From Aedes albopictus (lineage: Eukaryota; Arthropoda; Insecta; Diptera; Culicidae): a stretch of DNA of 64,000 nt. Of the stretch, positions 32,242 to 44,641 are shown piece after piece. The stretch covers positions 479,409,396 to 479,473,395 of the forward strand of contig NC_085137.1 in assembly GCF_035046485.1 (NCBI RefSeq), given 5' to 3'. The stretch's first letter is position 1; each line of letters opens with the position of its first letter. The position numbers and the translations under genes were made by a program. The notes beneath the pieces are model-generated. The model made no database searches and was not told the origin of the DNA. It saw only the letters and a list, made by a program, of their open reading frames with translations.

Positions 32242-34387
32242 TGCAAACCTTCTGGCATTCATTATTACCACATTAAAACTGTTCAAACTCTCAACAGATG
32301 GCGATCCGTTCGATTAGTAACGACATCTGTTGGTGGAAAAGCAGAAACTACGACATTTCTAGGTTTATTGTGTTGATAATAAAAGTAAACTTGCTTTCAT
32401 TTTATTTTCGCTAATTATGGTCGTCGTCATATTGAAGAATTAGCTGACGTGAATAGAAAATAGTTAATTTTTCTCAAATAAGCAATGAATTAATAGAATG
32501 CCGCCATGTTATTATGCCAACATAAATAAACTCCATCAGCTGTTTTTCTTGTAATTCGCAATAGTTTTACTAAATTAACAAATTGATTTACTTCATTCCT
32601 AGATGATAATATTCACCATTTTCAAAGCGCATTAGTTTTATGTTTCTAAAATTCCTATATTCACGGTAAAATTGAATGCGCATAAGCCTACCAACACAAT
32701 AACTGCTAAAATATAACTTTGAAATGATCGCTTTCTATTTACAAATGATGTATCCTCCTGAACTTTACGTGCCATCGAAGAAGCTTCTCTTCTTCTTGAG
32801 CTGTCATAGTTTTCGTTGAAAAAAAAAAACAACAACAACAATCATCATAACCTCTTTTCGAGAATGAAAAAAATTTCCAACTAGGTTTAAAAACAGTTCT
32901 ATCGCTACTCTTAATGTGGTTTGCAAAACCTCTCTGAGAGTGGTCCACTTAGCCGGAAGATGCTCTTAAAGATGTTATCCAGAGGTTTTGATGTATAAAT
33001 CAGTTTTATTGCATGGTTTATTTATAAACTTTATCATGAAGATCTCTTATAGAGCCGAACAAATATTAAAATGTTACTTGGGAAGCCTCTCACGCAGCAG
33101 GACCCGGTAAAAACCTTCATAGGACCAAGCATGGGAAACGCCCATTCAATTATTGTGCTTCTCATACGAACCAATGATGAGCATGTGTTTACATTCTGAA
33201 TCGAGTGCGAAAGCATTCGAGTTGGAATGTGTATATATTTAGAGTTCCTTGGGAGGGATTTGTTTTCAGACTATATTTAGACTACAAATTGAATCAATGA
33301 ATGCGTTTTAATTCAAATCAGCTAAATGCCATTCGGTGGATGAAGACGTGAATGTTCTTTTGCCCATGCATCGATACAGGATGGTTCATTTTCACACTCT
33401 ATTTGTTTCTTTTTCTGAGATGAATTTGAAAATGCATATTTGTTTCTCACATTAATTTTGATAATATTCAGTCAGCAGTTGCTTGGAACTTTTTTTTTAT
33501 TTATTAATGACACTTTACACTAATTGGAACTCTTTCTTGCTACCTTATGAGCTCTTTGAAGTTTAGAAAACTGCTTTAAAATGAAATTGCTTAGAATGCT
33601 ATGAAGCAACCTCCAACAAGCTGCTTAGTTTACAATACCCATTTTCTGAACAACTAGTTACTTGAACGGGCCTACCTTACGAGGAAAGTAACGCTTGTTT
33701 TAGCCAAACCCTTCCCTCCGTAATGTCTCCCAATAGCTGAGTGAATCTTGTATGAGCTCAAACAATTTCTAGCAGCCACCGCGATTCCGTCCGCTGTCCC
33801 GATTATTACCCACATTTGAAGCTCAGTCAGTCGGATTTCTATATTCGACATAAATATCGTTTCGATAGTAAATTATTCAGGCTCGGTGAGCCCTGCGAAA
33901 CGTCGCAGCCATCATTCGCCGCCGAAGAAAAAGGCCACATGGACGAACGATAAAGTTAAATTATAAATGAAACAGCGAGAAATAACCGACTGACGTCGCT
34001 CACTGCGCTACTTCATCCAGCTTGGCGGTTTGACGTGTGTCCCCTGGAACAGGAAGGGAAAATTATTACAATTTTACAGAAGTTTACAACTGGCCCTCGC
34101 GACCTTCTTTCTCAGACATAGCCGGGTCTCTCCGCTCGAATGCCTCGAAGGCTGATGCAATTTTCCGCGACCGAATAGCGATGATTTTTTTCGTCGTCGT
34201 CGTCGCCGTGGTTGTATTGTTCCCGGGGACCAATGCCCTATGCAGTTCAGAATGCGGCTGGTCGATATCCTGCCGGTAACCAGATTCGATTCAAACTGTG
34301 GTAGAAAACCGTATGATGGGATGGGAGCCAGCCAGCAGGAAAAGGACTACCCCGTCAGCAAATTATTGTATAGAAATATTATTAAAT
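32242..34387. other. Low-copy stretch, no supported gene
   Basis: AT-rich to about 33640, then moderately GC-rich at 33700-34330. The frame 34037-34279 contains a hydrophobic run encoded by GTC repeats followed by three Cys; I judge it a chance product of the microsatellite. No repeat family recognised. Confidence 0.35.
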
Positions 34388-34389
34388 TA

Positions 34390-34602
34390 CACTGAAACCT
34401 CCATTTAAGTCGATGCATGGCTGATCGAAAATAATTTTTACCGTGCCGGCAATGACTAAACTATACAGTTTCATATTTTTTGAAAAATCTCCTTTGTCAT
34501 GCGAAGTGTTAAAAAATATAAAAGTCTATAGTTTTGTCATTGCTTGCACGGTAAAAATTATTTTCGATCAGCCATGCATCGACTTAAATGGAGGTTTCAG
34601 TG
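34390..34602. mobile_element. TA-flanked MITE, 213 bp
   Basis: About 55-bp inverted ends (CACTGAAACCTCCATTTAAG onward), flanked by TA (34388-34389, 34603-34604). The arms are nearly identical, which suggests a young copy. Confidence 0.9.
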
Positions 34603-34604
34603 TA

Positions 34605-35041
34605 CAACTTTTCGCTGGGTGATTGTTTGTCTCGTAAAATATTAATCCCCAAGGAGGCCCCGTGTCGGGAAGGAAGGCGAATCGCGGTAGCGAAACGGAT
34701 TCGAAGCTAAAGCGAAAAATGTGCATTCAATGGAAATTGATGGAGAGATGGAATGGAGTTATGGAGAGGGGGTGGTCGTTCTTTTGCCCTGCATTCCGTT
34801 TCTTTTCACTGACTGGAAACAAGGAGCTGTGTGTAAGAATGTCACCGGCGTGGTATAGTGTGATGAATACATCTAACAACTAAAGCATAGGTGCTGCACA
34901 CATCGGTCTGATCCATGTTCTATGAAAGTGTTTCAGCTGTATCACAAACATGACTGTTCCAAGTAATACACAGATGTGTTTTTTTTTGTTTTTCATTAAT
35001 GTGTATTTTAACTAAATCTAATTCTACACTTAAAACACATT
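34605..35041. other. Low-copy stretch
   Basis: The short frame at 34662-34883 is unsupported. Nothing else recognised. Confidence 0.4.
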
Positions 35042-35439
35042 TGACACATTCCACGCACTTCTACACCGTGGTTTTTGAACTTCATTGAACGATATTTCCG
35101 GGCTCTTGCTATCGATTTTGAGCCTTTTTGCACCAAAAAGAAGATAATTACTTATATTCTTCGAATAGTAGATGAAACTTTGAAAACTACTTCTAGATAG
35201 TAGCAAATTTTTTGTCGTTCGGTCAAAATTCGTCATTTTTTGCGATGGTGTCCCGTTACGCTGTCTTTCTTGATTCATGTCGAAGTACAAAGGTCCAATT
35301 CCCAATTAGAAAGCATAACATCAATCTTTTATTGAAATCTGATCGTTTGATATGCTGGTTAGCATGCATTTAACAACATAATAATTTTTGGAAGCAAAAG
35401 TTTGAGTCTCGCGCAAAACGTAACGCGTGGAATGTGTCA
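35042..35439. mobile_element. Possible MITE with TGACACATTCCACGC ends
   Basis: 15-bp perfect inverted ends at 35042-35056 and 35425-35439, 398 bp overall. No target duplication seen and little internal pairing, so support is moderate. Confidence 0.45.
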
Positions 35440-36009
35440 TTTGTGGCCAGGGTGGTAAAATGTAAAAAAAAAATGTCATTTGATTATTTGCCTATTTCAC
35501 TGCCCCAGTAAGAAATTTTCATCGACAATATCGTTATTTCAAATCAAAATTTTTGAAACTTTGTGTTCACGGATGGAAATTTGCATTAAAAATGGTATAA
35601 ATAGGAAATGTCATGACATTTTTTTCATACCATTTCCGTGCCATTTAGAACATTTACTTGAATTCTTTATACATAAAGTATAGCTCTGAGCCCGTCACAC
35701 ATAAAAGATGCGAGTTAAGGGACCAGAGATTGGCGAAGAAATTATTTGCAAATAATAGAGTGAGTGTTGAGGTCATAGAAAAAATGGGATTTTTAAAGTG
35801 AATATAAGGCTACTAGAAGATTTCTTTTGCATTTTACTTGTTATAACATCCCAAATGCAACGCAATCTTCTCACAGCTTCTAGTAATTGTGGTCTATAGA
35901 ATGCAGCAGAAGCAAGAACCATTATAACGCATCTCATCCAAGCAGAAGAAAATAACTAGTGAATGATATATCAAGGTATTTATCTTAAATACTATCATTC
36001 CTTGATAAG
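35440..36009. other. AT-rich non-coding stretch
   Basis: Nothing recognised. Confidence 0.4.
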
Positions 36010-37280
36010 GACTGTTCATTTTATAAAGAGGACAACTTTGCAAGGCTATAAAAAGAAAACGCGTAGTTCAAATTTGAGCAGCCTTGGTTGGTTGTTTAGT
36101 AACTTTATATTAGCAGATAATAACTATAATTAAATTGGGTTAAAATTGTTGGACTTCATAGAAATGTGGCAAAGTGTTAGGAGAGGTCAATTTTTTGATC
36201 CCCAAAAACTAAAGATAAACACAAAATTACTGTAAAACATCGGTGTATCGTTTTTAATTTCATAAAAGTGTTTGCCATACTGCAGCAGTATGAGTGATAC
36301 ATATTCTGGCAAAATATAGACCTAATCGGAATATTAGTTGTTGAAATATTAAAGTTACAAGTTGGTCTCGATTTTCAGAACAAAATTTATTTGTTAAACA
36401 AAAAATATGAGAATATTAAATTTTGAATGTTTTCGATGGATCTAGCCGAAAGTACTAATAATTCAATTTCAAATGCAGAAAACCGCTTCTTGATAGCATT
36501 GTTGGCTTGGTTACTGTGCTTCATGGCAGTTACCGGAGGAAAAACAGCTTCGTTCTTTGAAGGTTCTTCTAAGTAACGATGTAACCCATTGCAAATACAA
36601 CATAACAATGATGTCGAAAATAAAACTTTACATGTAGTTATTTTCAAATAAGGTATATAATCACATAGGATCAAGACTTGCTGAAAATAAATAATAATAA
36701 GCTTCTCTAGAATCGAAAACTTGCATTTATGGGGCAAAAAAATATGAAATTTTTCACTATGGCCATAATTAGGGATTAAATTTATGATGAAGAATGTACT
36801 TTAAAGCATATTTTTCTTCGGTATAATTTAGAATGCGATTCCCTTCTATACTGGACAAATTTTGAACTGAATCCGTAGTGTTATTGCATCACTGGACTTA
36901 AATAAGTATGTTTTATCAATTTCATTGATAACAAGGCAACTTACTATATCAAGCTGTATAATGCTTGGTGCATTATTATTGACCAACTATTACGTTATAC
37001 CTTCAGTAGAATAGTATTAGATCCCAACACATTGAAAAGTTCATAAAAATTTAGAAGTTATGTATGTGGAAAGTTATGTAGAATTTTGAGAAATTGGTTT
37101 TTACTGAGTTTTAACGAAAACCGCTCCAGTTCCATCACTAAGGACAATTTGTATAATGTTATATTTTTCCTACACTGTAGAATAGCTATGGAAGTTTATG
37201 CAAAAAACTGGTAATGATTTTATTGAAAAATAAAAAAGATATCACACAAATAAGGTGTCCTCTTTATAAAATGAACAGTC
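36010..37280. mobile_element. 1.27-kb element with 24-bp inverted ends
   Basis: GACTGTTCATTTTATAAAGA at 36010 and its inverse at 37257-37280. The size resembles a mariner, but no transposase or D,D34D-type frame is recognisable and no TA duplication abuts the ends. The minus frame at 36387-36737 has no domain. Probably a non-autonomous or decayed DNA transposon. Confidence 0.6.
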
Positions 37281-37514
37281 ATTATGCCCTTTATTGGGTG
37301 GTAATAAGAGGCAAAATGTCAAAAACAAATACCAAAATTTTGTATAAATAACACCTAGGAAATAACAACTCTTGTTATTTTAATAATGAATGCATACCTA
37401 AAATTTCAAATGCTGTATTTGTTATTCCTAAGTTATTGAATAACAAACCAATAACATTTCTTGTTATTAAATGTTTCATTTGTTCGATGACTTCATGATG
37501 TAATAGCAAATCTT
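37281..37514. other. AT-rich non-coding stretch
   Basis: Nothing recognised. Confidence 0.4.
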
Positions 37515-37695
37515 TTTTTTTTTTATCTGTATTAACGAGATTTTTAGCCCTTGGCTAATTCATCTCGGGACCCACGCTTTACTTCCCTTCCAAAGGAAGA
37601 ACTCACATTTTACGAGTTCGTCGGGAATGGGGTTCGATCCCAGGTCCTCGGCGTGATAGTCAAGTGTCCTAACCATCACACCAGGTCCGCTCCAT
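37515..37695 (-). mobile_element. tRNA-derived SINE, second family
   Basis: Minus-strand copy of the family at 18774-18960: B box GGGATCGAACCCC, body CTTCCTTTGGAAGGGAAG and GGGTCCCGAGATGAA. Confidence 0.8.
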
Positions 37696-38009
37696 AATAG
37701 CAAAATCTTGTTCTTCGGTTATTTTCACTGCTAAGCCAACAAATACTACATCAATACCAAACTCTGCTCAAATACCTCCTACTGTTATTGTGATGTTCTC
37801 ATAACATTTCGTAGAATACCGCAGCAATAATAATTTTAGGTATAAGAGCACATGTTGCTCTTCGCATGGTATTTGTAAGGTATACCCTTCTGCTCGGGAT
37901 GGCACGTGTCTATGACTAGGAGTGATTACGCCAGTATCGGAAAAGTACGCTCATCACAAGGCAACGTCCATCAATAACGTCAAGCTTTGAGTGGAGTTCA
38001 ACAATGTGT

Positions 38010-38203
38010 GACGATCACCTAGAAAAATCTTTGAATGAATCTCTGTGGGAGAACCCCAAGTGAAACCTCTAAAAATCACATGCGGAATCACTGGAGAAAA
38101 TCCAGGTGGATTTTCTGGAGTTATCCCTGAAAGTACTCCTAGAAGATTGCCCATGGAATTTGTGAAGGAATTCCATAAGTAGTTTCTGTAGAAACCTTAA
38201 GAG
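38010..38203 (-). repeat. 12-bp array fragment left of an hAT
   Basis: GGAGAAAATCCAGGTGG / TCCTAGAAG-type units that continue at 40034 after the hAT. Confidence 0.6.
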
Positions 38204-38979
38204 CAGGGGTTCTCAAACTTTTCTTGGTTGCGAATCACTTTCGTTTATTTGTGTCAAAAACATTTAATTAAATATTGTGATTAGTTTGCTTGATCCGCTC
38301 AAATTTTCCAAGAATGGGTGTTACTTAACCATTCTTGGAAATATGAGGTATTTTATTGGAATTTCGGATTTAGTCTAGTCTAGTCTAGTATCAAACACAG
38401 CCATTCATTGAAAGAATCCTGGAAAATGTTAGAATCGGCTACTTCTATCAATTTTCTTGTATTGATACTTGCAACGCATCATAAATGCATAACAAGTATT
38501 GAAGCGACCAGGCCTACTGTGCAGCTCGAAAGCTTAGGCTTAGGCGCCATTACTCGCTCCCTGAAACGAGAAGAAGTTCTGATCCCACCCCCGTCACGCA
38601 TGCAAGGTAAATGGTCATTATAAGATGCAAAGAGAAATAGGAACATTCTCACCAGGTCTCCGTTATTTGGGATTCGAATACCACTGTGATTAGAACCATC
38701 TCTGACCAGACACATACGGTTACGGTTTATGTTTATTTCAGGTTTTAAACAACGACGAAGGCCACCGGTATTGCCACCAGTTTTCTTCCTTTTTCCCGCC
38801 CTCCATAAGAAAGAACGACAGATTTATCTGATATACTGTTTTCAACTTTGAACGCCACTCGACTGTTGAAAAACAAACATTTGAATCAGTGGCGTCTCGT
38901 AACCTCACTTTCACGAATTATGAAATTCCAGTACCAATGCATGTTTAAATTGATCCTTTTAAAAATTGGATCTAATGCT

Positions 38980-39245
38980 ATTATCGGATAATTTTCTTGC
39001 CCTTTACCGGCTATACTAGTCAGCTGGTATGTCTGAAATAGACAAAAAACTCGAAGACACAGTGTACGTTTAATTGACAAATTGAGAGATAAATTTGTGA
39101 AAAAATTACCACTTGTTTTGGTGGGATTCGAACCCACGGCTCCGTATCGCTAGTTTGGCGCTTTAACCAACTACGCCACTGCACAAGATTCTGTGAAATA
39201 GAAAGTCAAACTGGATTCGAAGCACCACCCTAACCGAGTCCGGCT
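38980..39245 (-). mobile_element. tRNA-derived SINE, third family
   Basis: B box GGGTTCGAATCCCACC (minus), A-box side TTGGTTAAAGCGCC, 5' part with CAGTTTGACTTTCTATTTCA and CGGTTAGGGTGG, matching 49313 onward. 3' part has GGTAAAGGGCAAG. Confidence 0.8.
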
Positions 39246-39404
39246 TTCACAACTTTATCTCTCTTTTGGCGTAGACGTAAATCTTCCACACTCTCGCGAT
39301 TGCGCCATCGAAATGATGAGTGCGAGCGCTTTGTTTATACGATGAGATTTGATGCGGCAGTGCATGCTTCTTCACCAACCGAATGGTCAGTTCAAAATCA
39401 GTAT

Positions 39405-39545
39405 ACGTAGAATCGTAACATGTTCTGTGGCTAAGTTGGTTAAAGCGCCGGACAAGCGATACGGAGTCGTTGGTTCGAGCCCCACCAAAACAAGTGGTAT
39501 TTTTCACAAATTTATCGCTCATTTTGTCAATTAAACACACACTAT
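39405..39545 (+). mobile_element. tRNA-derived SINE, third family
   Basis: Plus-strand copy about 160 bp from the inverted copy: AAGTTGGTTAAAGCGCCGGA, GGTTCGAGCCCCACC, ACAAATTTATCGCTC. The 5' and 3' ends are shorter than in the other copies. Confidence 0.75.
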
Positions 39546-40033
39546 ATCCTCATGAAAATTTTGTAATTCATTTTTTAATAAATAATGAAATTTTATTGAA
39601 GTATTGCTTTACTAAAATGTACAGATAATAATGTGGAGATTATCAAACATTTTGTGATTTATTTTTCAGAGCACATGGAAAAATAGATTTTTTTTTAGAA
39701 TCTTGAATTTTTTGAAAGTAAATTCGCAGTTCCAGAATCGATTGCAGAATGCAGACAGCAGCTTTGATATATATTCCGACCTCAGACTTGCAATACAAAA
39801 GCTTGGATGGAGTTAATAAACTTCTTTTCTAGAAATAAAACAAATAAAAATCTGTCGATTTTCCTTTTTTTAATTTTTGATTTTTTATTCTAGATTTCAG
39901 AAGGGGCTAACAACAAATATTGTCAAGATTTATAGGAAGATATTTATTAATTTATAGGTCAAGCCGTCTCATCCCTCAAAAAATCAGCCCGTAACTCACT
40001 AGTGAATCGCAACCCATAGTTTGAGAAACGCTG

Positions 40034-40835
40034 CTCTAGAGGAGTTCTCAGTTAAATCTTTTGAGTATTTTTTTTAGAAATTCCCTTTGAGCAATTCCTG
40101 GAAAACCACAGGAGCAACTCCTAGAAGAATTTTAGGAGGGATTCCTATTTAAATATCTAAAGAAATCACTGTTAGGATCCCAAATGAAATTTCTGGAGAA
40201 AAACAGTTCTGATGAAATATCTGGAACAATTCCTGGAGGAATCTCAGCGGTAATCGTTCGAACAATTTTAGCAAGAATTTCAAGAGAATTTTTAGAAGGA
40301 TATCATAAAGAATTCACAAGAGAATTTTCCGAATTATTATTATTATTATTGTCACTGAAAAAAATATTCTTAAGCAATACCATAAGATATTCCTGTGACA
40401 ATCTCTAGAAGAATGCCAGAGAAATTCAAAATGAAAGTTCTAAATCACGATTCTGACGAAATCCTCAGAGAAATTCTTAGGTAAGTTTAGTAATTAATGG
40501 AGAAATATCCTCAAGGCAAACTTTTTTTCACGTCATGGGATTCTCTGAGGAATCCCTCAACGAACCCTCGCAAGAATGCATGGGAAAACCACAGCAAGAA
40601 TTCCTGACGAAATTCTAACAGGAATTTTTGAAAGAATCCCTTGGAAAATTCTAGGAGTAGTTATTGGGGAAATTCCTTCAGAAATTTCTGAATACATTCC
40701 TAGATGAATTGCTGTAAAAGTCAAGGAAAAAAGATGATTCGCCAACAAGAATATCTTAAGGAACCCAAAGAAGAACTCCTAGAGCTTTAACTAAAGGAAA
40801 AATCTGAAAAATTTTCAGTGACACGGAAATCTACG
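40034..40835 (-). repeat. Degenerate 12-bp array
   Basis: Units like CCTGGAGGAATCTC and GAAATTTCTGGAG, continuing from 38203. A TTATTA run lies at 40335-40350. Confidence 0.65.
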
Positions 40836-40844
40836 ACAGAATTC

Positions 40845-41056
40845 TTTTGACCAAATTACATTGTACCAAACGTCATTTGTCCAAATGTATTTCGACTAAA
40901 TGTCCTAAAGCTGCTTTGAATCTATGACATAGAGTTTAGAGATAGTTTATCGAATTAAATTTGGTCGAATGGGTATTTAATGGAATTGGACGCAAGGTCA
41001 TATCATCTAATGGATATTCGCTAGAAAGTTTTTTAAGACAACCAATCATATACGAA
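40845..41056 (+). repeat. Left flank of the repeat holding the RTE copy
   Basis: Contains GTCATTTGTCCAAATG and TTTCGACTAAATGTCC, resembling the GGACAAAAGGTCGAA motifs at 28552; the other flank after the RTE (42120-42170) has TTTGGCCATTCGG. The RTE appears to have landed inside a copy of that family. Confidence 0.4.
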
Positions 41057-42008
41057 TCCGTCATCCACCTAGTGTAACGGAAATGTCGCGAATACAACGT
41101 ACCCACACATCACTTGTTCATCGATTTAAATCGGCGTATGATACAATCGATCAAGACCACCTATGGCAGACTATGTACGAATACGGATTCCCAGATAAAC
41201 TGATACAATTGATCAAGGCGACGATGGATCGAGAGTTACGCGTAGTTCGAGTATCATGGACACTCTGGAGTCCCTTCGAATCTCGCCGAGGGTTACGGCA
41301 AGGGATGGTCTTTCGTGCTTGCTGTTCAACATTGCTTTAGAGTGTGTAATAAGAAGAACGGGGATAAGCACGAGTGAAACGATTTTCACGAAGTCCCTCC
41401 AGCTGCTTGGTTTCGCTGGTGATATTGATATTTTAGCTCGGAAATTTAACTATCTACAAAACGCTGATTAGACCGGTAGTCCTCCATGGGCACGAAACAT
41501 GGACCCTACGTGCAGAGGACCAACGCGCCCTTGGAGTTTTCGAACGGAAGGTGTTGCGTACCATCTACGGCGGAGTGCAGATGGAAGACGGGACTTTCTT
41601 TTTTTTTCTCCTCTGTTGGGGAAAGTAAGCCACTGCGTCCAATAAGTTGAACTTTTGTGTCATAAGACGGGACTTGGAGAAGTCGAATAAACCACGAGTT
41701 GCATCAGCTGCTGAGAGAACCAACCATCGTCCATACCGTGAAAATCGGAAGGCTACGTTGGGCGGGTCACGTCATCAGGTATCCGACATCGCAACCCGAC
41801 TAAAATGGTTCTCGAAAGTCATCCGACCGGTACAAGAAGACGTGGTGCGCAGCGAACTAGGTGGGTCGACCAAGTGGAGGACGATCTGCGGACCCTACGC
41901 AGAGTGCGGAACTGGAGACAAACAGCCATGGACCGAGTGGAATGGAGACGGCTACTATGTACAGCAGAGGCCACTCAGGCCTTAGTCTGACCGGTAAGGC
42001 AAGTACAT
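41057..42008 (+). pseudogene. 5'-truncated, decayed RTE copy with 13-bp duplication
   Basis: AATCATATACGAA flanks both sides (41044-41056, 42009-42021). It encodes part of the RT: RFKSAYDTIDQDHLWQ (motif A), then LLGFAGDIDILARKF, where the catalytic FADD is changed to FAGD. About 330 bp is missing near 41450, between the palm and the C-terminal HETWTLRAEDQRALGVFER block. Frameshifts are visible. The end TGACCGGTAAGGCAAGTA matches 54100. A 68-bp retro-insertion sits at 41596-41663. Confidence 0.9.
41596..41663 (-). mobile_element. 68-bp retro-insertion inside the RTE
   Basis: AAGACGGGACT is duplicated on both sides (41585-41595, 41664-41674). On the minus strand the insert ends in an A-rich tail (from TTCTTTTTTTTT on +), so it is a 5'-truncated retrocopy, possibly of a LINE 3' end, that landed after the RTE. 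Confidence 0.8.
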
Positions 42009-42021
42009 AATCATATACGAA

Positions 42022-43010
42022 AATATGTGGAAAGTTTGGACGAATGGACATTCAAGCAAAAATCAATTTGATCAAGTTAAGGTTATTTTCTTTCGATAGA
42101 ATGTTCTTAAACCTTAACGATCATACGCGATTTGGCCATTCGGTTGTCTTCCCTTTCGGTCATAAGACTCGTACAATGCAAGAATATAACTGGTTCGTTT
42201 CTATGTACAGTTTTATAACAATGGAATTTATCGTTTATCAGCTCCTTACAATCAAATGTTCCGCTAAAACCACTTGGTCACCATCATAATCCACATCGCC
42301 CACCACCCCACCTCCATTCTCAACCTGAACCTAACCGAAATTAGCATAATATTCAATCATTACGAGCAAAGCGCGTTGCCGGAGCTCAGCAATTTCCCAG
42401 TAACGAAGACGGTACACCACCACATTACAAACAGCAGGTTCGGTTCCAGCCAGAGTCTTCCCCCAACATCATACACTACCCGGCCACTATTGCCATAGCG
42501 TGGGTGGGAAAAGCCGAAAGACTCAAGTCGGAAGACCTTACCGCTTGCCGCTCGAAAAAATAATGATGTAAACGGTTTCCTACATCGTTTTTCGGGGATT
42601 ATTTCCTTCCACCACCAGCGGCAGCTGGTCGGCCGACCTTTCACCGAAAGGCCCGAAAAACGCTCGAATATGTTAATCTCTTCTTCGGCGATCGAGCCAA
42701 AGCCAAGTGAGCGGCTTCTTCAACCTAAGCTAGCTATAATCATAAAATTTCACCAATTATTCCAAATAACTCAATTTAGAATATTATTTTTGGCAAGCTG
42801 TCCGAGGTGGGCCGAACCAAATCGGAGCTTCGGCGGGAATTTATTGTTTCCTCAGTTTTACTTCGGAGTATTGGAAGAGCATGTGTTTTTCGGTTTGCGC
42901 GAATGGCTCGAGTTTCTTATCGGGTCGTCTAAATCACAATCGTGGAAATTGCATACTGCACCGACTGGCTGGGAAAAATTGTACGATGCGGGGTGGGTGA
43001 ACCTCTCGGG
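42022..43010. other. Low-copy stretch
   Basis: Unassigned. 42360-42650 and 42670-43010 have long frames (minus 42360-42644, plus 42670-43296), but the latter runs into a MITE and a poly-C tract and no domain is seen. Confidence 0.35.
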
Positions 43011-43011
43011 C

Positions 43012-43227
43012 AGGCCCGGATTAAGGATTGTGGGGGCCCGGGGCCCGAGCGGATGCGAAGGCCCCTTGGCGATGAGCATAAAAAGTTTTCATGGTTTTAA
43101 ACATCATTTGAGTTATAAAGTTGAACCAAAAATGGTATTTGTGGGGGCCCCTAAAATGTGGGGGCCCGGGGCCCGGGCCCCCCCGGCCCCCACCCCCCCC
43201 CCCCCCCCCGTACATCCGGCCCTGCTC
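43012..43227. mobile_element. GC-rich MITE with poly-C tract
   Basis: Ends CAGGCCCGGAT and ATCCGGCCCTG are inverted. The interior has repeated GTGGGGGCCC blocks and a C run at 43189-43208. The short Gly-rich and Pro-rich frames are by-products. Confidence 0.7.
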
Positions 43228-43229
43228 TC

Positions 43230-44435
43230 GGGAATAATGTTAGTCATAGTGTTGTTGTTAAGAATGTATCCCGGCAGCGCGGTAGTGCATAAATGACCTA
43301 AATTATGTCTGCATCAAGGCTTCCTTCTACACACATAGAGTCATTTGCACCGCTTTTGGCCACGGCTCGAGAAGGAACTTGCAAATAATTTCCGCTGTTT
43401 TGAAATAAAATTATTATCCTTGCTGCAAGCACTTGTGCTGTTCCTTCACGCCCACCCAACATCACCATCCAAATAAACACATTCTCGAAATTTGATTCGC
43501 CCCCCCAAGCGGCTGCTATCTGCTCAATCAATCAAGCCCGAAAAATAAAACTTGTCCGAAATTGAGGTGAAGAAACTCCACCGAAGTACCGCCGATTGCT
43601 ACTCAAGACGAAATGTATGTATATTCCCTCGAAACAATTTTCTTAGCCGAAAGCCGAAAAATGCATATAAAATATAATAAATATGCCATTTCCTCGTGTG
43701 AAATATGTTTGATCGAAGCGATAATTCCTTCTCGGCGCGGCCGTCTTGGTGTTTTTCGGGTTTTCATTGAGAGAAAGAATGCAAGAAGTGCAACAGGAAG
43801 TCACCCGCCGAGGCACGGCTCGCTACTGGATGTATATTTGGCCACACGAGTGAGGAGAGGGTATTGGCTGGCAGTTGCAGGGAAACCGAATTGCATCAGG
43901 ACGACTGGTGGTGGAATGTCTCGCGCGGAAGGAGGAAAGACTTGCATAAAGGATATGTTTAAAAACATTTTCGTGATATAAAATTCTTCAACTTATTAAT
44001 GTATGCCGGTGGGAGGTGAGGATATTGCACTGCTCAGGTGTTTGATTGATTCGTGATATTTTTAGATTCTTTCAGTAAAGGATTTCCCCCAAAAAAATGG
44101 CGATTTTTTCTTGAATTCGTATTTTTATATTTTTTATTTCTTTCAATTTCTGCATAAGCATTTTTAATGTCTAAAAAAAAAATTTGCATCATCGGTTTGA
44201 CGCTTCGACTCTAGCCTTACTTTTGAGAAGGGCCTAAACAAAGAATCAATAAAAAAAAATTGTAAAAAAAAATATTATTTAAAAATGAAACTTAAAATCA
44301 ATAATTCAAAAAGGCATTTTTTTATTTTTTTATTATTGTTTTGTATATGTTATAGTGCTAGGTAATGCAGTTATGTCAATGCAGTTTATTGGACAGTGGG
44401 CCAAGCTGGAAAAATAAAAGTCAGAAAAATTATAT
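43230..44435. other. Low-copy stretch
   Basis: The frame 43613-43981 has no domain. From 44040 AT-rich with A and T runs. Nothing recognised. Confidence 0.35.
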
Positions 44436-44570
44436 TTTTGCCTTTCTCGTACACCAAGGTGTACCGAAAGGCTATATGTTCACTCCAAAAACGAAAATTT
44501 TATAGAGCCCTCGGAGGGGTCAAGTCTTATATACCAATCGACTCAGCTCGACGAGTTGAGGTGATGTCTG

Positions 44571-44641
44571 TGTGTGTGTATGTGTGTGTGTGTATGTATG
44601 TGTGTGCGTATGTGCGTGTGTGTGTGTGTGTGTATGTGTAC
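44571..44641. repeat. (TG)n-rich microsatellite
   Basis: TGTGTG/TATGTG tract, about 70 bp; the Cys-Val-rich frames over it are by-products. Confidence 0.95.

Larger units (their letters stand above)
38204..40033. mobile_element. Non-autonomous hAT with two nested SINEs
   Basis: Ends CAGGGGTTCTCAAAC and GTTTGAGAAACGCTG with subterminal GGTTGCGAATCACT and its inverse. The flanks CTTAAGAG (38196-38203) and CTCTAGAG (40034-40041) agree at 6 of 8 bases, consistent with an aged hAT duplication. The interior carries SINEs in opposite orientation (38980-39245, 39405-39545) and a TAGTC microsatellite at 38373-38389. No transposase frame. It sits in a 12-bp array. Confidence 0.75.

Noticed and set aside
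34037..34279. Signal-peptide-like run with a short Cys-rich tail
   Set aside because: The hydrophobic run is encoded by a GTC microsatellite; no promoter, splice site or family support.
39405..39490. tRNA genes (several tRNA-like heads)
   Set aside because: They sit on SINE bodies, recur as a family, and lack paired acceptor stems.
42670..43296. 208-codon frame
   Set aside because: Its second half is a MITE and poly-C tract; the first half has no domain.
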